Notes: generated by a model from the sequence alone, not told the origin. Positions 46,331 through 55,468 are shown, numbered from the stretch's first letter. The stretch: DNA of 64,000 bases from Croceibacterium selenioxidans (GCF_018599195.1 NZ_JAHFVK010000001.1:248001-312000), one strand, 5' to 3'. Numbers and translations are program-made.

Positions 46331-46346
46331 ACCCTAAATTTTGGGT
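46331..46346. promoter_or_regulatory. 16-bp near-palindrome between parA-like and Sel1/SPOR genes
   Basis: ACCCTAAATTTTGGGT is symmetric at 14 of 16 positions. It lies 72 bases upstream of the parA-like start and about 137 bases before the divergent Sel1/SPOR start. It could be an operator controlling both directions, for example for the RHH-like protein, since RHH proteins often autoregulate. Confidence 0.45.
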
Positions 46347-46482
46347 TAACTCGGCGGCGCTTTCGGAAATTGCCGCCGGCCATCCCGATTCACAGAAAAT
46401 CGAGCGGCATAAAGCATTTGCTAATGGCTCATTTACTATCCTGTGGTTCGAACCGACTAACGGAGCCTGGGTAAGCCGCCTT

Positions 46483-47634
46483 ATGTTACCTGACCTGAAG
46501 AAGCCGGTCCGCGCCGCCGCCGTGGCGCTCGCCGTATTGGGCGCAGTGCCCGCCTTGGCCGACGTGAGGGCGGGGGTAGACGCCTGGAGCCGGGGAGATT
46601 TCGCCCTGGCCGTGCGCGAATGGGAAGCGCCTGCCGCCAACGGCGATGCCGATGCTATGTTCAATCTGGCTCAGGCTTATCGGCTCGGACGCGGAGTGCC
46701 CGTCGACTTTGCTCGTGCGGAGTCACTCTATGCTCGCGCCGCAGAGGCTGGGCACATTCGGGCGGCGGACACTTATGGCCTGATGCTGTTCCAGGAGGGC
46801 CGCAGGGAAGCAGCGCTGCCTTACGTGCAGGCAGCGGCCCGACGCGGGGACCCGCGCGCGCAATATCTGCTTGGGGTGGCGCACTTCAACGGGGACGGGC
46901 TGGACCGCGACTGGGTGCGTGCCTATGCCCTTCTCACTCTGGCCAATGGATCAGGGTTGCCTCAAGCGGCTGTCGCTCTCTCGGAGATGGACCAGGCCAT
47001 CCCGCTCGATCAACGCCAGCAGGGCGCCGGTCTTGCGATGCAACTGCGTGAGGAAGCGCAGCTCGCCCGAGCAACCGAACTGACCGCGGCCGAACTCGGT
47101 CCATCGCTGGCTAGTGCCGGGCCTTCGGCGGTCTCTACCGTGTCGCCGCCCGCAAGCGCATCCCGCTCGGCGCTCGACGACGCGATCCTCGCAACGGGCA
47201 TGGAAAATCCTGCAGAGGCCGGAGCGAACTTCGCGCTTGGCAGCGCCGATGGAGTCGCGAGTGCACCGGGCGGAACCGACGTGCGGGAAGCAGAACCCGT
47301 CGTCGTGGCGTCGATCGAGGCTCATGCCCCCGCAGCAAGGCCGGCACGGGCCCAAGAACGTAGCGTTTCTCCCGGAGCTGCGCGCGAGTCCGCTCAGGCC
47401 GCCACCGGCCCATGGCGCGTGCAATTGGGCGCGTTCTCGGTTGCCGGCAATGCGGAGAAGCTTTGGGGCAAGTTGAGCAGCCGGTCCGAACTCAAGGGCA
47501 CGGAGAGACTGATGGTTCCCTCAGGCCGGGTCACCAAGCTCCAAGCTGGCGGCTTTCCCACTCGCGCCGCCGCCGACGAGGCGTGCCGCTCGCTCCAACG
47601 TTCGGGCCAGGATTGCCTTGTGACCCGGAGCTGA
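46483..47634 (+). CDS. Secreted Sel1-repeat and SPOR-domain protein
   Basis: A 383 aa periplasmic protein. The signal peptide (LPDLKKPVRAAAVALAVLG to ALADV) supports the ATG at 46483. Residues about 40-190 hold Sel1-type repeats, for example GDADAMFNLAQAYRLGRGVPVDFARA in the first and GDPRAQYLLGVAHFNGDGL in the third. A long disordered linker leads to a C-terminal SPOR domain (about 310-383) starting GPWRVQLGAFSVAGNAEKLW. SPOR targets septal peptidoglycan. It is divergent from the ParA operon, which itself ends in another repeat-plus-SPOR protein. Confidence 0.86.
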   Translation: MLPDLKKPVRAAAVALAVLGAVPALADVRAGVDAWSRGDFALAVREWEAPAANGDADAMFNLAQAYRLGRGVPVDFARAESLYARAAEAGHIRAADTYGLMLFQEGRREAALPYVQAAARRGDPRAQYLLGVAHFNGDGLDRDWVRAYALLTLANGSGLPQAAVALSEMDQAIPLDQRQQGAGLAMQLREEAQLARATELTAAELGPSLASAGPSAVSTVSPPASASRSALDDAILATGMENPAEAGANFALGSADGVASAPGGTDVREAEPVVVASIEAHAPAARPARAQERSVSPGAARESAQAATGPWRVQLGAFSVAGNAEKLWGKLSSRSELKGTERLMVPSGRVTKLQAGGFPTRAAADEACRSLQRSGQDCLVTRS

Positions 47635-47670
47635 AGCACCCTATGGCTCCCCCTTCCGTCGGGGAAGTCC

Positions 47671-48942
47671 ATGAGCGAGTTGGAAGTCGAGAGCGTGACA
47701 CCCAGCCAGCCAGTCAGTGCGGCTGAGCGTATTGTGGCGCTCGACTTCATTCGCGGTATCGCAGTGCTCGGCATCCTGTTCCCCAACATCGTCGCCTACG
47801 GGCATCCCATGTTGGCGTACTATTGGCCCGAGGGCCTGCCGGGCGGGTCAACGGCGTTCGACCGGTACGTGTGGCTGATCCAGTTCGTCCTGATCGACGG
47901 AAAGCTGCGCGGCGTCTTCACGCTGCTCTTCGGTGCCGGTTTGATCCTGTTCCTCGATCGTGTGGAGGCGCGGGGCGGTGGTCCGGAGCTGCAAATCAGG
48001 CGGCTCGCGTGGCTGGGGGTCTTCGGGCTCGCGCACACTTTTCTAGTTTGGACCGGCGATATCCTCCTGCTCTACGCTGTCGCCGGATTTGGCGCCCTTC
48101 TGATGACGGGTTGGGATGGGCGAACACAGTTCCGGATCGGGGTGGCCTGGTTCCTGGCCGGAGCTCTGATCTTCTCGGCAGCGATCGGGACCGCCGTCAC
48201 CGCGGAAGGCTTCCCCGGAATTCCCGATCCGACGCCGATCTCCCACGAACAAGCCCAGCAAGGCGCCGCCAGCTTCGTCAAGGATGCGAACGAGGAAATC
48301 GAAGTGACGCAGGCCGGTAGTTGGCCGAAGCTGGTAGCCTGGCGTCTCACTGAAGAGGGGCCGGAGCTACCCTTTGAATTGGTGTTCTTCGCCTTGGTCG
48401 AAACCATACCGCTCATGCTCGTGGGCATGGCCCTTTATCGCCTGGGCTTGTTCGACGGACGGCTCGATCAGGCGAGGATGCGACGCTGGGGATGGATCGG
48501 CTTTATCGGTGGAGCCGTCTTGACCCTACCGATCGGGCTGTGGGTGATGTGGGCGGGGTTCCCCGTGTTACTGACCCAGTTTGCATTCAATGGCCTGTCT
48601 GCGTTCCTCCACTTGCCCATGGTTCTGGGGCTCACCGCCTTGCTCTCGCTTTGGTCCCGGACCGCGGCGCGGGGTTGGCTCGGTGACCGGGTGGTTGCGG
48701 CGGGACGAATGGCGTTCAGCAATTACCTCGGTGGTTCGATGCTGATGATGCTGGTCTTCCAGGGATGGGCGGGCGGCTTGTTTGGGCAGTTACATCGAAT
48801 CGGGATGTTGCCATTGGTCCTTCTAGCTTGGGTTTTGATGCTCGCATGGTCCAAGCCCTGGCTCGCACATTTCCGTTACGGCCCACTGGAATGGTTGTGG
48901 CGCTGCCTGACGTATTGGAAATTGATGCCCATTCGCAAATAA
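47671..48942 (+). CDS. DUF418 domain-containing membrane protein
   Basis: A 423 aa inner-membrane protein with about ten predicted helices. It starts with the family-typical RIVALDFIRGIAVLGI, then KLRGVFTLLFGAGL, and the C-terminal half shows the DUF418 pattern (ARGWLGDRVVAAGRMAFSNYL). The function of the family is unknown; related proteins are encoded near transport genes. It lies 36 bases after the Sel1/SPOR gene on the same strand and could be co-transcribed. Confidence 0.85.
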   Translation: MSELEVESVTPSQPVSAAERIVALDFIRGIAVLGILFPNIVAYGHPMLAYYWPEGLPGGSTAFDRYVWLIQFVLIDGKLRGVFTLLFGAGLILFLDRVEARGGGPELQIRRLAWLGVFGLAHTFLVWTGDILLLYAVAGFGALLMTGWDGRTQFRIGVAWFLAGALIFSAAIGTAVTAEGFPGIPDPTPISHEQAQQGAASFVKDANEEIEVTQAGSWPKLVAWRLTEEGPELPFELVFFALVETIPLMLVGMALYRLGLFDGRLDQARMRRWGWIGFIGGAVLTLPIGLWVMWAGFPVLLTQFAFNGLSAFLHLPMVLGLTALLSLWSRTAARGWLGDRVVAAGRMAFSNYLGGSMLMMLVFQGWAGGLFGQLHRIGMLPLVLLAWVLMLAWSKPWLAHFRYGPLEWLWRCLTYWKLMPIRK

Positions 48943-48950
48943 GGCTTGCT

Positions 48951-48969
48951 ACTGCGATCCATTCGCATT
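48951..48969. promoter_or_regulatory. Fur-like operator upstream of bfd
   Basis: ACTGCGATCCATTCGCATT contains a perfect inverted repeat TGCGA-N5-TCGCA. The right half equals the right half of the Fur-like sites at 14117 and 25951. It begins 9 bases after the DUF418 stop and ends 15 bases before the bfd start. Confidence 0.6.
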
Positions 48970-48983
48970 AGTTCGGGCGCGTC

Positions 48984-49178
48984 ATGTACATCTGCGTTTG
49001 CAATGCCGTTCGGGAATGTGAACTCCGCCGCGCCGCCCAGCGCAGCTGCGGAAATGCCGAGCGAGTCTATGAAACTCTCGGCAAACGCCCGCAATGCGGC
49101 CAGTGCCTTGAAGAGGCTGACGAGATCATTTTCGAAGAGCGACTGTGCAGTTCGCAACTCGCACTCGCAGCCGCGTGA
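48984..49178 (+). CDS. bfd: Bacterioferritin-associated ferredoxin (BFD-like [2Fe-2S] protein)
   Basis: A 64 aa BFD-like protein. The four cluster ligands are visible as CVC at residues 4-6 and CGQC near residues 38-41, the Cx1C...CxxC pattern of bacterioferritin-associated ferredoxin. Bfd passes electrons to bacterioferritin to release stored iron. The bfr gene lies 113 bases downstream on the same strand, and both genes have Fur-like boxes ahead, supporting this role. Confidence 0.88.
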   Translation: MYICVCNAVRECELRRAAQRSCGNAERVYETLGKRPQCGQCLEEADEIIFEERLCSSQLALAAA

Positions 49179-49184
49179 TTCGAT

Positions 49185-49203
49185 CCTGACAATCATTCGC
49201 AAA
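49185..49203. promoter_or_regulatory. Fur-like operator between bfd and bfr
   Basis: Within CCTGACAATCATTCGCAAA, the 15-base core TGACAATCATTCGCA matches the pattern derived from the sites at 14117 and 25951 at 13 of 15 positions. It lies 88 bases before the bfr start, so bfr may have its own iron-responsive promoter. Confidence 0.55.
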
Positions 49204-49291
49204 CCTCAGGATTTCTGGGGTTTTCTGCCAGTTTAGGGTTGCCTCCTGGGGTGTCGCTGGCGGATAATGCGCGCATGCAGGAGAATGCGCG

Positions 49292-49774
49292 ATGAAAGGT
49301 GATCCGCAGGTCATCGACTACCTGAACAAGGCGCTCACCAACGAGCTGACGGCGATCAACCAGTATTGGCTGCACTATCGCACGCTGAACCACTGGGGCG
49401 TGAAGAAGCTCGCGGAGTACGAGCGGCACGAATCGATCGACGAGATGAAGCACGCCGACACCTTGGCGGAGCGAATCCTGTTTCTCGATGGGCTCCCCAA
49501 CTTCCAGGCTCTGCACAAGATCAAGGTGGGCGAGACGGTCGAGGAAATCCTCAAGGCCGATCTGGCGCTAGAGTATGAGGCCGTCCCATTGCTCAAGGAC
49601 GCGATCGCTCACTCAGAAACCGTGCGAGACTACGTCAGTCGCGAGATATTCGAACGCATCCTCGAAAGTGAGGAAGAGCACATCGACTTCCTCGAAACCC
49701 AGTTCGACATGATCGAGCGGATGGGGCTGCAGAACTACATCCAGCTTAACTCGGAAGCACCGGAAGCGGACTGA
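49292..49774 (+). CDS. bfr: Bacterioferritin
   Basis: Heme-containing iron-storage protein forming 24-subunit cages. The 160 aa sequence aligns along its whole length with Escherichia coli Bfr. Ferroxidase ligands E18, E51, H54, E94, E127 and H130 are all in place, and heme ligand M52 lies in IDEMKHAD. This is therefore the catalytic, heme-binding type. It is encoded after bfd. Confidence 0.96.
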   Translation: MKGDPQVIDYLNKALTNELTAINQYWLHYRTLNHWGVKKLAEYERHESIDEMKHADTLAERILFLDGLPNFQALHKIKVGETVEEILKADLALEYEAVPLLKDAIAHSETVRDYVSREIFERILESEEEHIDFLETQFDMIERMGLQNYIQLNSEAPEAD

Positions 49775-49901
49775 CGCGGTGGCGGCACGGCTGTTGCCGA
49801 AAAGGCACAACGTCGACCGTCATAGTCCTGCAATCGAACCGACCGTAAAGCGTCATTAGCCGTCCCTAGAGGGCCCTTCGTCACATGGACGGAGGACACT
49901 A

Positions 49902-52238
49902 ATGAGACTTTGGGGGCACCTTTCGAACGGTGCAGCATTCACCGCGATCGCACTTGCGTTTACGCTGCCCGCACAGGCGCAAGTCGCTGATAGCGCCGAC
50001 GAGGATGTGAGCGAAACTTCGCAGCCGCAGACCAGCAGCCAGATCGTGGTTCAGGCCGACATCGGCTTCCGCAATCGCAGCGAGGGCGCCGAGCCGGTTC
50101 TCGTTTATGACGAGGATTACTTCCAGCGCTTCGAGCCGCTGACCGCCGGTGATGCGCTCAAGCGCGTTCCCTCGGTCACTTTCCTCTCGGACGTCATCGA
50201 GAGCGACGGCCCGCGCCTACGCGGCCTCGATCCGGGTTACACCCAGATCCTGATCAACGGCGAGAGGGTTCCCGGCCCCAATCCAGACCGTTCGTTCTTC
50301 CTCGACCGTATTCCCGCTGAGCTTATCGAGCAGGTCGAGATCGTCCGCTCCTCTTCGGCCCGCCGCACGGGCGACGCGGTGGCTGGCACGATTAACATCA
50401 AGCTGCGCGACGCGCTGGCGCTCGACGGCGGCTATATCAAGGGCGGAGGGATCCTGTTCGATGATGGCGAACTGAAGCCGACCCTCGGCCTGTACTATGG
50501 CGGCGCGCTCGGGCCGGGCCGGGTGCTTGTCGGCGCAAACCTGCAGGGACGCTATAATCCCAAGGAGAAGCTAAGCCTGCGCTACTCTAACGACGGTGAA
50601 AACCAGCCCGTCTTCGACAACCGAGAAGACCAGAGCGATATTCGCGACGGCACCGACTACGCCTTCAACGGTAGCTATATTCTTGAGTCGGACACGACCA
50701 CGGTCGAGTTCAGCGGCAACTATGTCCGCACGGACCGTGCAGAGACCGAGCGCAGCTTCGAGTATAACGTCATTTCCGGCACCCCGGGGCCGGTCGAGTC
50801 CGAAGACGACAATAACCCGGGCCTTCTGACCGACGCCCACCAGCTCGAAGATATCGATCAGGAGAACTGGGCATTTGCGGCAAAGCTCGCCCATGAATGG
50901 TCGCTCGGCAAGACCACGTTCAAGGCGAACCTCGCGCGCTTCGACGACAATGTCGACTCGACCGAGACCGAACTCGCGTTCGACACTGAAGAGGGCGATG
51001 ATCCCGAATGGGAGAGCAAACTCACCGCTCAGCATAACGATGACCAGGAGCTGTCATTCGCGTTGGATCACGAGATCCCGGTGTCGATGGACATCAACTT
51101 CGTGGTGGGCGGTTTCCTGCAGGACAAAGATCGCGATACCAACATCGCCGAGACGAAGCAGAAAGGCGGACTCGATAACCGCGACTGGGATCAGTTTACG
51201 GACTCTCCGGTCGACCTCATCGGTTCGTTCGACGATCCTGAAGCTGAAGACCTCAGTTCCATCAGCGAGAAGCGGCGCGACCTTTACGCGCTGTTCGAAG
51301 GCGATCATGGCGTGGTGAGTTGGGAAGCCGGTGTTCGCTGGGAAAGCACCAGGACCCGCATCACGGATCTCATCGAGAATGCCGTGGTCGAAAACGATTA
51401 CGATCACTTCCTGCCGTCGGCCTCGCTCAAGTACGACATCGGCATGGGGCGCTTTACGCTCTCTGGCGCCCGTACCGTTCGCCGGCCCCAGTTCGACTAT
51501 CTTACGCCCGCGGTGTTGGTGGAGGAAATCGGCGACAACGATTTCCAGGGCAATCCGCTACTTCTGCCAGAGAAGGCTTGGGGCGCTGATTTCGGCTACG
51601 AGCACCACCTGGGCCGTACCGGAGTAATCGGGGTAAACGTGTTCTACCGAAAGGTTGAAGATCTGGTCGAACTGGCGACCGTGTTCGACGAGGATGGCGT
51701 TCCCGTTCCCGGCCAAGAGGGCGGCATCGTCCTTCAGCCGCAGAACGTTGGCAGCGGCGAGGTTTACGGCATCGAGTTCGACCTTTCGGCAGATCTGGGC
51801 TTCATCGGCCTTCCCAACACCGGTGTGTTCGGCAACCTCTCGGTGCTCGACAGCTCGGTCGAGGACGTCTTCGGGGAACGTCGTTTCAATGACCAGTCGG
51901 ACCTGGTGTACAACTTCGGCGTGATCCAGAACCTGCCGAAGGTGGGCGTTGCGTTCGGCGCGACTTACCGCAAGCAAGGCTCAGCCTTCGGCCGCGTCCT
52001 GACCGAGGAAGTGACTACCACTTACGGGGCGGATCTGGAGATCTTCGTCGAGAAGCGCGTCGGTGACAGCTTTACCATCCGTGCGGTGGGTTCGAACCTG
52101 CTCGACGGTAAGAAGAAGGAAGCCTTCAACAAGTTCGACTCGATCGAAGACCAGGTGGTACGCGCCTTCGACGAATACGAACTTGAGAGCGAACGGGCGG
52201 GACCGGTGTTCCAGCTCGTCGGCCGGTACGCGTTCTGA
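49902..52238 (+). CDS. TonB-dependent receptor coupled to phytase
   Basis: Outer-membrane receptor of 778 aa. The signal peptide ends near LPAQAQ. The plug (about 70-185) has LKRVPSVTFLSD, RLRGLDPGYTQILINGERV and IEQVEIVRSSSARRTGDAVAG; the barrel ends in an aromatic residue (GRYAF). GGAGG precedes the ATG. Its stop shares one base with the phytase ATG (TGATG), so the two are translationally coupled. The substrate may be phytate or its breakdown products, or a metal chelated by them; this is inference from context. No Fur-like box precedes it. Confidence 0.87.
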   Translation: MRLWGHLSNGAAFTAIALAFTLPAQAQVADSADEDVSETSQPQTSSQIVVQADIGFRNRSEGAEPVLVYDEDYFQRFEPLTAGDALKRVPSVTFLSDVIESDGPRLRGLDPGYTQILINGERVPGPNPDRSFFLDRIPAELIEQVEIVRSSSARRTGDAVAGTINIKLRDALALDGGYIKGGGILFDDGELKPTLGLYYGGALGPGRVLVGANLQGRYNPKEKLSLRYSNDGENQPVFDNREDQSDIRDGTDYAFNGSYILESDTTTVEFSGNYVRTDRAETERSFEYNVISGTPGPVESEDDNNPGLLTDAHQLEDIDQENWAFAAKLAHEWSLGKTTFKANLARFDDNVDSTETELAFDTEEGDDPEWESKLTAQHNDDQELSFALDHEIPVSMDINFVVGGFLQDKDRDTNIAETKQKGGLDNRDWDQFTDSPVDLIGSFDDPEAEDLSSISEKRRDLYALFEGDHGVVSWEAGVRWESTRTRITDLIENAVVENDYDHFLPSASLKYDIGMGRFTLSGARTVRRPQFDYLTPAVLVEEIGDNDFQGNPLLLPEKAWGADFGYEHHLGRTGVIGVNVFYRKVEDLVELATVFDEDGVPVPGQEGGIVLQPQNVGSGEVYGIEFDLSADLGFIGLPNTGVFGNLSVLDSSVEDVFGERRFNDQSDLVYNFGVIQNLPKVGVAFGATYRKQGSAFGRVLTEEVTTTYGADLEIFVEKRVGDSFTIRAVGSNLLDGKKKEAFNKFDSIEDQVVRAFDEYELESERAGPVFQLVGRYAF

Positions 52239-53254
52239 TGCGCGGCCTGGTCATCGCGGCCCTTCCGGCGAGCCTCGTGCTCGCCGGATGTGCCACCACG
52301 CCGCCCGCAGGCCTGCCGCCGGTCGCCGTCACGGCGGTGACTGAGACCGAGCCGGTCGGAACCGCAAATGCCGACGCGGCTGACGACCCGGCGATCTGGC
52401 GCAATGCGACAGACCCGTCGGCGAGCCTCATCGTCGCTACCGACAAGAAGTCCGGCCTCCTGGTCTACGACCTCAGCGGCCGGACTCGCTTCACCGACAA
52501 TTCGGGCCTGCTCAACAACGTCGACCTGGCCACCATGCCCGACGGCCGAGTCATCGTCGTCGCGAGCGACCGCAACGATCCGATGAACGCCAAGTTGCGC
52601 ATCTGGCGGCTGGATACGGCCAATGCGCGTCTCGAACCGCTCGGCGCGGTGTCGGGCGGCACCGGTGAAGGCTATGGCGTTTGCCTCTGGCGGAATGGCG
52701 ACGACCTGATTGCCTATTCCGTGCTCAAGGAGGGCACGATCCACGAAGTGCGGATCAACCTCAATGGCGCGCCCACGGGTGAGCCGCAGCGGACGATGAA
52801 ACTCGCCACCCAGACCGAAGGGTGCGTGGCGGATCCCTCCGATGGGACCCTCTACGTGGGTGAGGAGGACGTCGGTATCTGGAAGTTCGCTCCCGGTTCG
52901 ACCGAGGGTGCCCTGGTCGCGCCGATCGACAACAAATACCTCGTTGCCGATGTCGAAGGCCTGGCTCTGCTTCGCACCCAGAATCGGGCAGTGCTGGTAG
53001 CTTCCAGCCAGGGCGACAATGCCTACGCCGTCTTTGCGCTTCCCGAGATGACGCCGCTCGGTCGGTTCAAGATTGCTGGCGGTCGGGTCGGATCGGTCGA
53101 GGAAACCGACGGTATCGAACTTGCTGGCGGAAGCTTCGGGCCTGACTTTCCCGACGGCCTTTTCATCGCGCAGGACGGCCACAACCAGCCTGCCGCGCAA
53201 AACTTCAAGCTGGTCTCCTGGGCCGCAGTCAAAGCGGCCCTGGGGTTGGATTGA
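52238..53254 (+). CDS. Beta-propeller phytase lipoprotein (3-phytase family)
   Basis: Calcium-dependent phosphatase releasing phosphate from phytate. The 338 aa protein starts with a lipoprotein signal (LVLAGCATT, Cys18) and then the phytase fold, with DADDPAIW-like residues 46-54 (calcium and substrate site), SDRNDPMNAKLRIWRLD, TEGCVADPSDGTLYVGEEDVGIWKF and DVEGLALL. These segments are characteristic of beta-propeller phytases. It is coupled to a TBDR gene upstream and followed by a strong terminator. Lipidation suggests attachment to a membrane, close to the receptor. Confidence 0.9.
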   Translation: MRGLVIAALPASLVLAGCATTPPAGLPPVAVTAVTETEPVGTANADAADDPAIWRNATDPSASLIVATDKKSGLLVYDLSGRTRFTDNSGLLNNVDLATMPDGRVIVVASDRNDPMNAKLRIWRLDTANARLEPLGAVSGGTGEGYGVCLWRNGDDLIAYSVLKEGTIHEVRINLNGAPTGEPQRTMKLATQTEGCVADPSDGTLYVGEEDVGIWKFAPGSTEGALVAPIDNKYLVADVEGLALLRTQNRAVLVASSQGDNAYAVFALPEMTPLGRFKIAGGRVGSVEETDGIELAGGSFGPDFPDGLFIAQDGHNQPAAQNFKLVSWAAVKAALGLD

Positions 53255-53300
53255 AGAACGCCTCTTCCATAGGGAGAGGACTGTACGATCTACAATGGGG

Positions 53301-53339
53301 GGTCGGGGGCGGCCGCGCAGAGCCGCCCCCCGATTTTTT
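53301..53339 (+). terminator. Rho-independent terminator after the phytase gene
   Basis: TCGGGGGCGGC pairs with GCCGCCCCCCGA, with one bulged C and an 8-base loop, followed by TTTTTT at 53334-53339. It ends the receptor-phytase unit, 5 bases from the stop of the convergent receptor pseudogene. Confidence 0.9.
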
Positions 53340-53343
53340 GCCG

Positions 53344-55398
53344 TCAGGTCCGGACGCGCGCCGTCAGGTAGAACCGGCGACCCGGCTCCGGAAACCCATC
53401 GGTCAGATAGTAAAGCTCGTCGAACGCATTGCGTACTCCAGCGCCTAGAGTGACCTTGTCGGTCACGTCGTAGTCGACACGGAAGTTCGCCAGCACATAA
53501 CCGCCGGTGCGATAGTAGGTCGTGCCCGCGGTATTCACCGTCCAGCGGTCCGAGGCCAACTCCACGTTCGGCAGGACGTGGAGCCCTTCGACTGGCTGCC
53601 ATTCGACGTAGACGATACCCTTGTGGGTCGGCACACCGGTCGGCTCGAACGCGGCGTTCGAAGGGTCCTCGTAGTCTCGCTTGATGAAGGTATAGTTGGC
53701 ACCCGCGGTGAGCGAGGCGGCGATGCGAGCGTCGAGCGACAGCTCGAGCCCGTAGTACTCGGCGCTACCCACGTTTCGGCTCTGCGAGACGGCCTGACCT
53801 TCGTAAATGAACGGGAAAGACACGATCGCGTTCGAGATGTCCGAGTAGAACAACGCGCCTTCGGCATGGACCTTACCGACGTCGGTCGTTGCGCCTATTT
53901 CGTAGTTCACCGCCCGCTCGGCTTCGAGATCGGGGTTGGACACGGCGCCGCCAAAGCGCGAGCTGAAGCGTTCGAAGATCGTCGGGAAGCGGGATCGGGA
54001 GGAAATGCTGGCGTAGAGCGATGTGGTTTCGTTCGCCTGCCATTCCAGGCGGCCCTGCACGTTGTAGGCATCGGCATCGCGGATGGGATAATCGAACAGC
54101 ACCGGCGTCGAGCCGCCGCCCGGCACTGTGCCGTACTCTTCCGCCCGCTTGAGATTTCGCCAGTCGTAGCTCGCCCCGACCGTGAGGGTGAAGGCGGGTG
54201 CCAACTGGCCTGAATACTCACCGGCGATGCTCTAGGTGTCTTCCTTGTTGGTCTGGGGCGGCTCCACCGCTCCACTCGGGAAGGACTGCTGGAATTCGAC
54301 GTGCTCGTCGCTCCGGTAGTGCAAGGCGATGCTGAGCAAGTCGGTGTCGCTGAAGGCATAACCAAGCTCGGCCGAACCTCCCCAAGCTTCGTCCTCATAG
54401 TACGAATTGAACGCGCGTGGACGGGTCTGGGTGGTCTGGGTCGCGTCGTCGAACGCGCTCAGCAGGTTGTCGAACCCGTTGCGATAGGCGCGGGTCTTGA
54501 GCGTAAGCTGATCGGTAATCGCCGTGGTCGAGAGCCAGTAGATGCTGTCGATATTCCAGTACGGCCAGCTCCAGTTGCGCTGGCTCGCGACCGTGTCGGA
54601 CACGTGGAGCGGGGCGTTCTTGGAACCTTCCTGGCGGGTGTAGCTGATCGAGTACTCATCGGTTGCGTTGGGGGTGAAGGCGACCTTGGCGTTGAAACGC
54701 CAGTCTTCGGTCTGCGAGAAATCGCGCTCGCCGCCATCTTCGCTGGCTGTCGGGGCGAAGCTGCCTGGCAAGTCCCAGTGGTCTTGCTCGTTCCGGGTAT
54801 AGCTCGCCTGGGCGTACCACTTATCCTGACGGGTGCCGACCAGAGCGAAGGCCGTGTAACCGGCGTATCCCAGGTCGCGGTCGAGGTCGAGCGATCCGCG
54901 GGCCTCAGCTTCGAATTCCTGGGTAGGCTTGCGGGTCACCAGGTTGACCGCGCCGCCCATGGCACCTGGGCCGTCGAGAACCGAAGCATAGCCCTTGGCC
55001 ACCTGGATCTCGGCAAGGTCGGGGGTGAGAAAGCGGCCGTAATCGAGCCGGTTGTCGGCCGGGAGATAGACCCGGATGCCGTCGATCGAGAGTGGCACCT
55101 GGAAACGGTCGAAGCCGCGGACGAACAGCAGCCGCTCGTTGCGCGATCCGCCCGAGTTCGAGGCGTTGACGCCGGGCAGGAGGCTGGCGGCTTCGTCGAG
55201 CGTATTGCGATAAAAGCTCTCGATCGCTTCCTGGTCGATGGTCTCACTGCCGATCACCGCGTCTTCCCGGGCGGGAGCGCGCACGATGATCTGGCCGAGA
55301 CCGAAGGCGGTGTCATCCGCGGACGCCTCTTGGGCATGAGCGACGATGGGCAAAAGGCTAACGGCACAGGCAGCAGCGGGCAGCAGGCGTAAACGCAC
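53344..55398 (-). pseudogene. TonB-dependent receptor interrupted by one in-frame amber codon
   Basis: A full-length receptor of 685 codons is readable in a single frame except for TAG at 54232-54234. Before it (388 residues): GTG start at 55398 with GGGAGG upstream, signal peptide (RLRLLPAAACAVSLLP to AHAQEA), plug with ERLLFVRGFDRFQVPLSIDG and LAEIQVAKGYASVLDGPGA, and early barrel. After it the barrel continues as SIAGEYSGQLAPAFTLTVG to the end. Nothing else is damaged: there is no frameshift and codon use is normal. This points to a recent nonsense mutation, a sequencing error, or occasional readthrough. If intact it would be an ordinary TBDR of unknown substrate. It is divergent from a small secreted protein. 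Confidence 0.85.
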
Positions 55399-55468
55399 GA
55401 AATTCCTCCCTTTTACGGATATCAGCGTTGCGGCTTGCAATGCTGTATTCTGACGAATATGGCGCGCG

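Noticed and set aside
49800-49901. Pho box ahead of the receptor-phytase operon
   Set aside because: CGTCAT and CGTCCC occur 10 bases apart, but match the Pho half-site poorly and the spacing is not the usual 11.
54232-54234. Amber codon as programmed pyrrolysine or selenocysteine-like recoding
   Set aside because: No reason to expect recoding in a receptor barrel, UAG is not the selenocysteine codon, and no pyl genes are in the window.
53344-55398. Two separate genes split at 54232
   Set aside because: Both halves share one frame and complete each other as one receptor; the second half has no start signal of its own.
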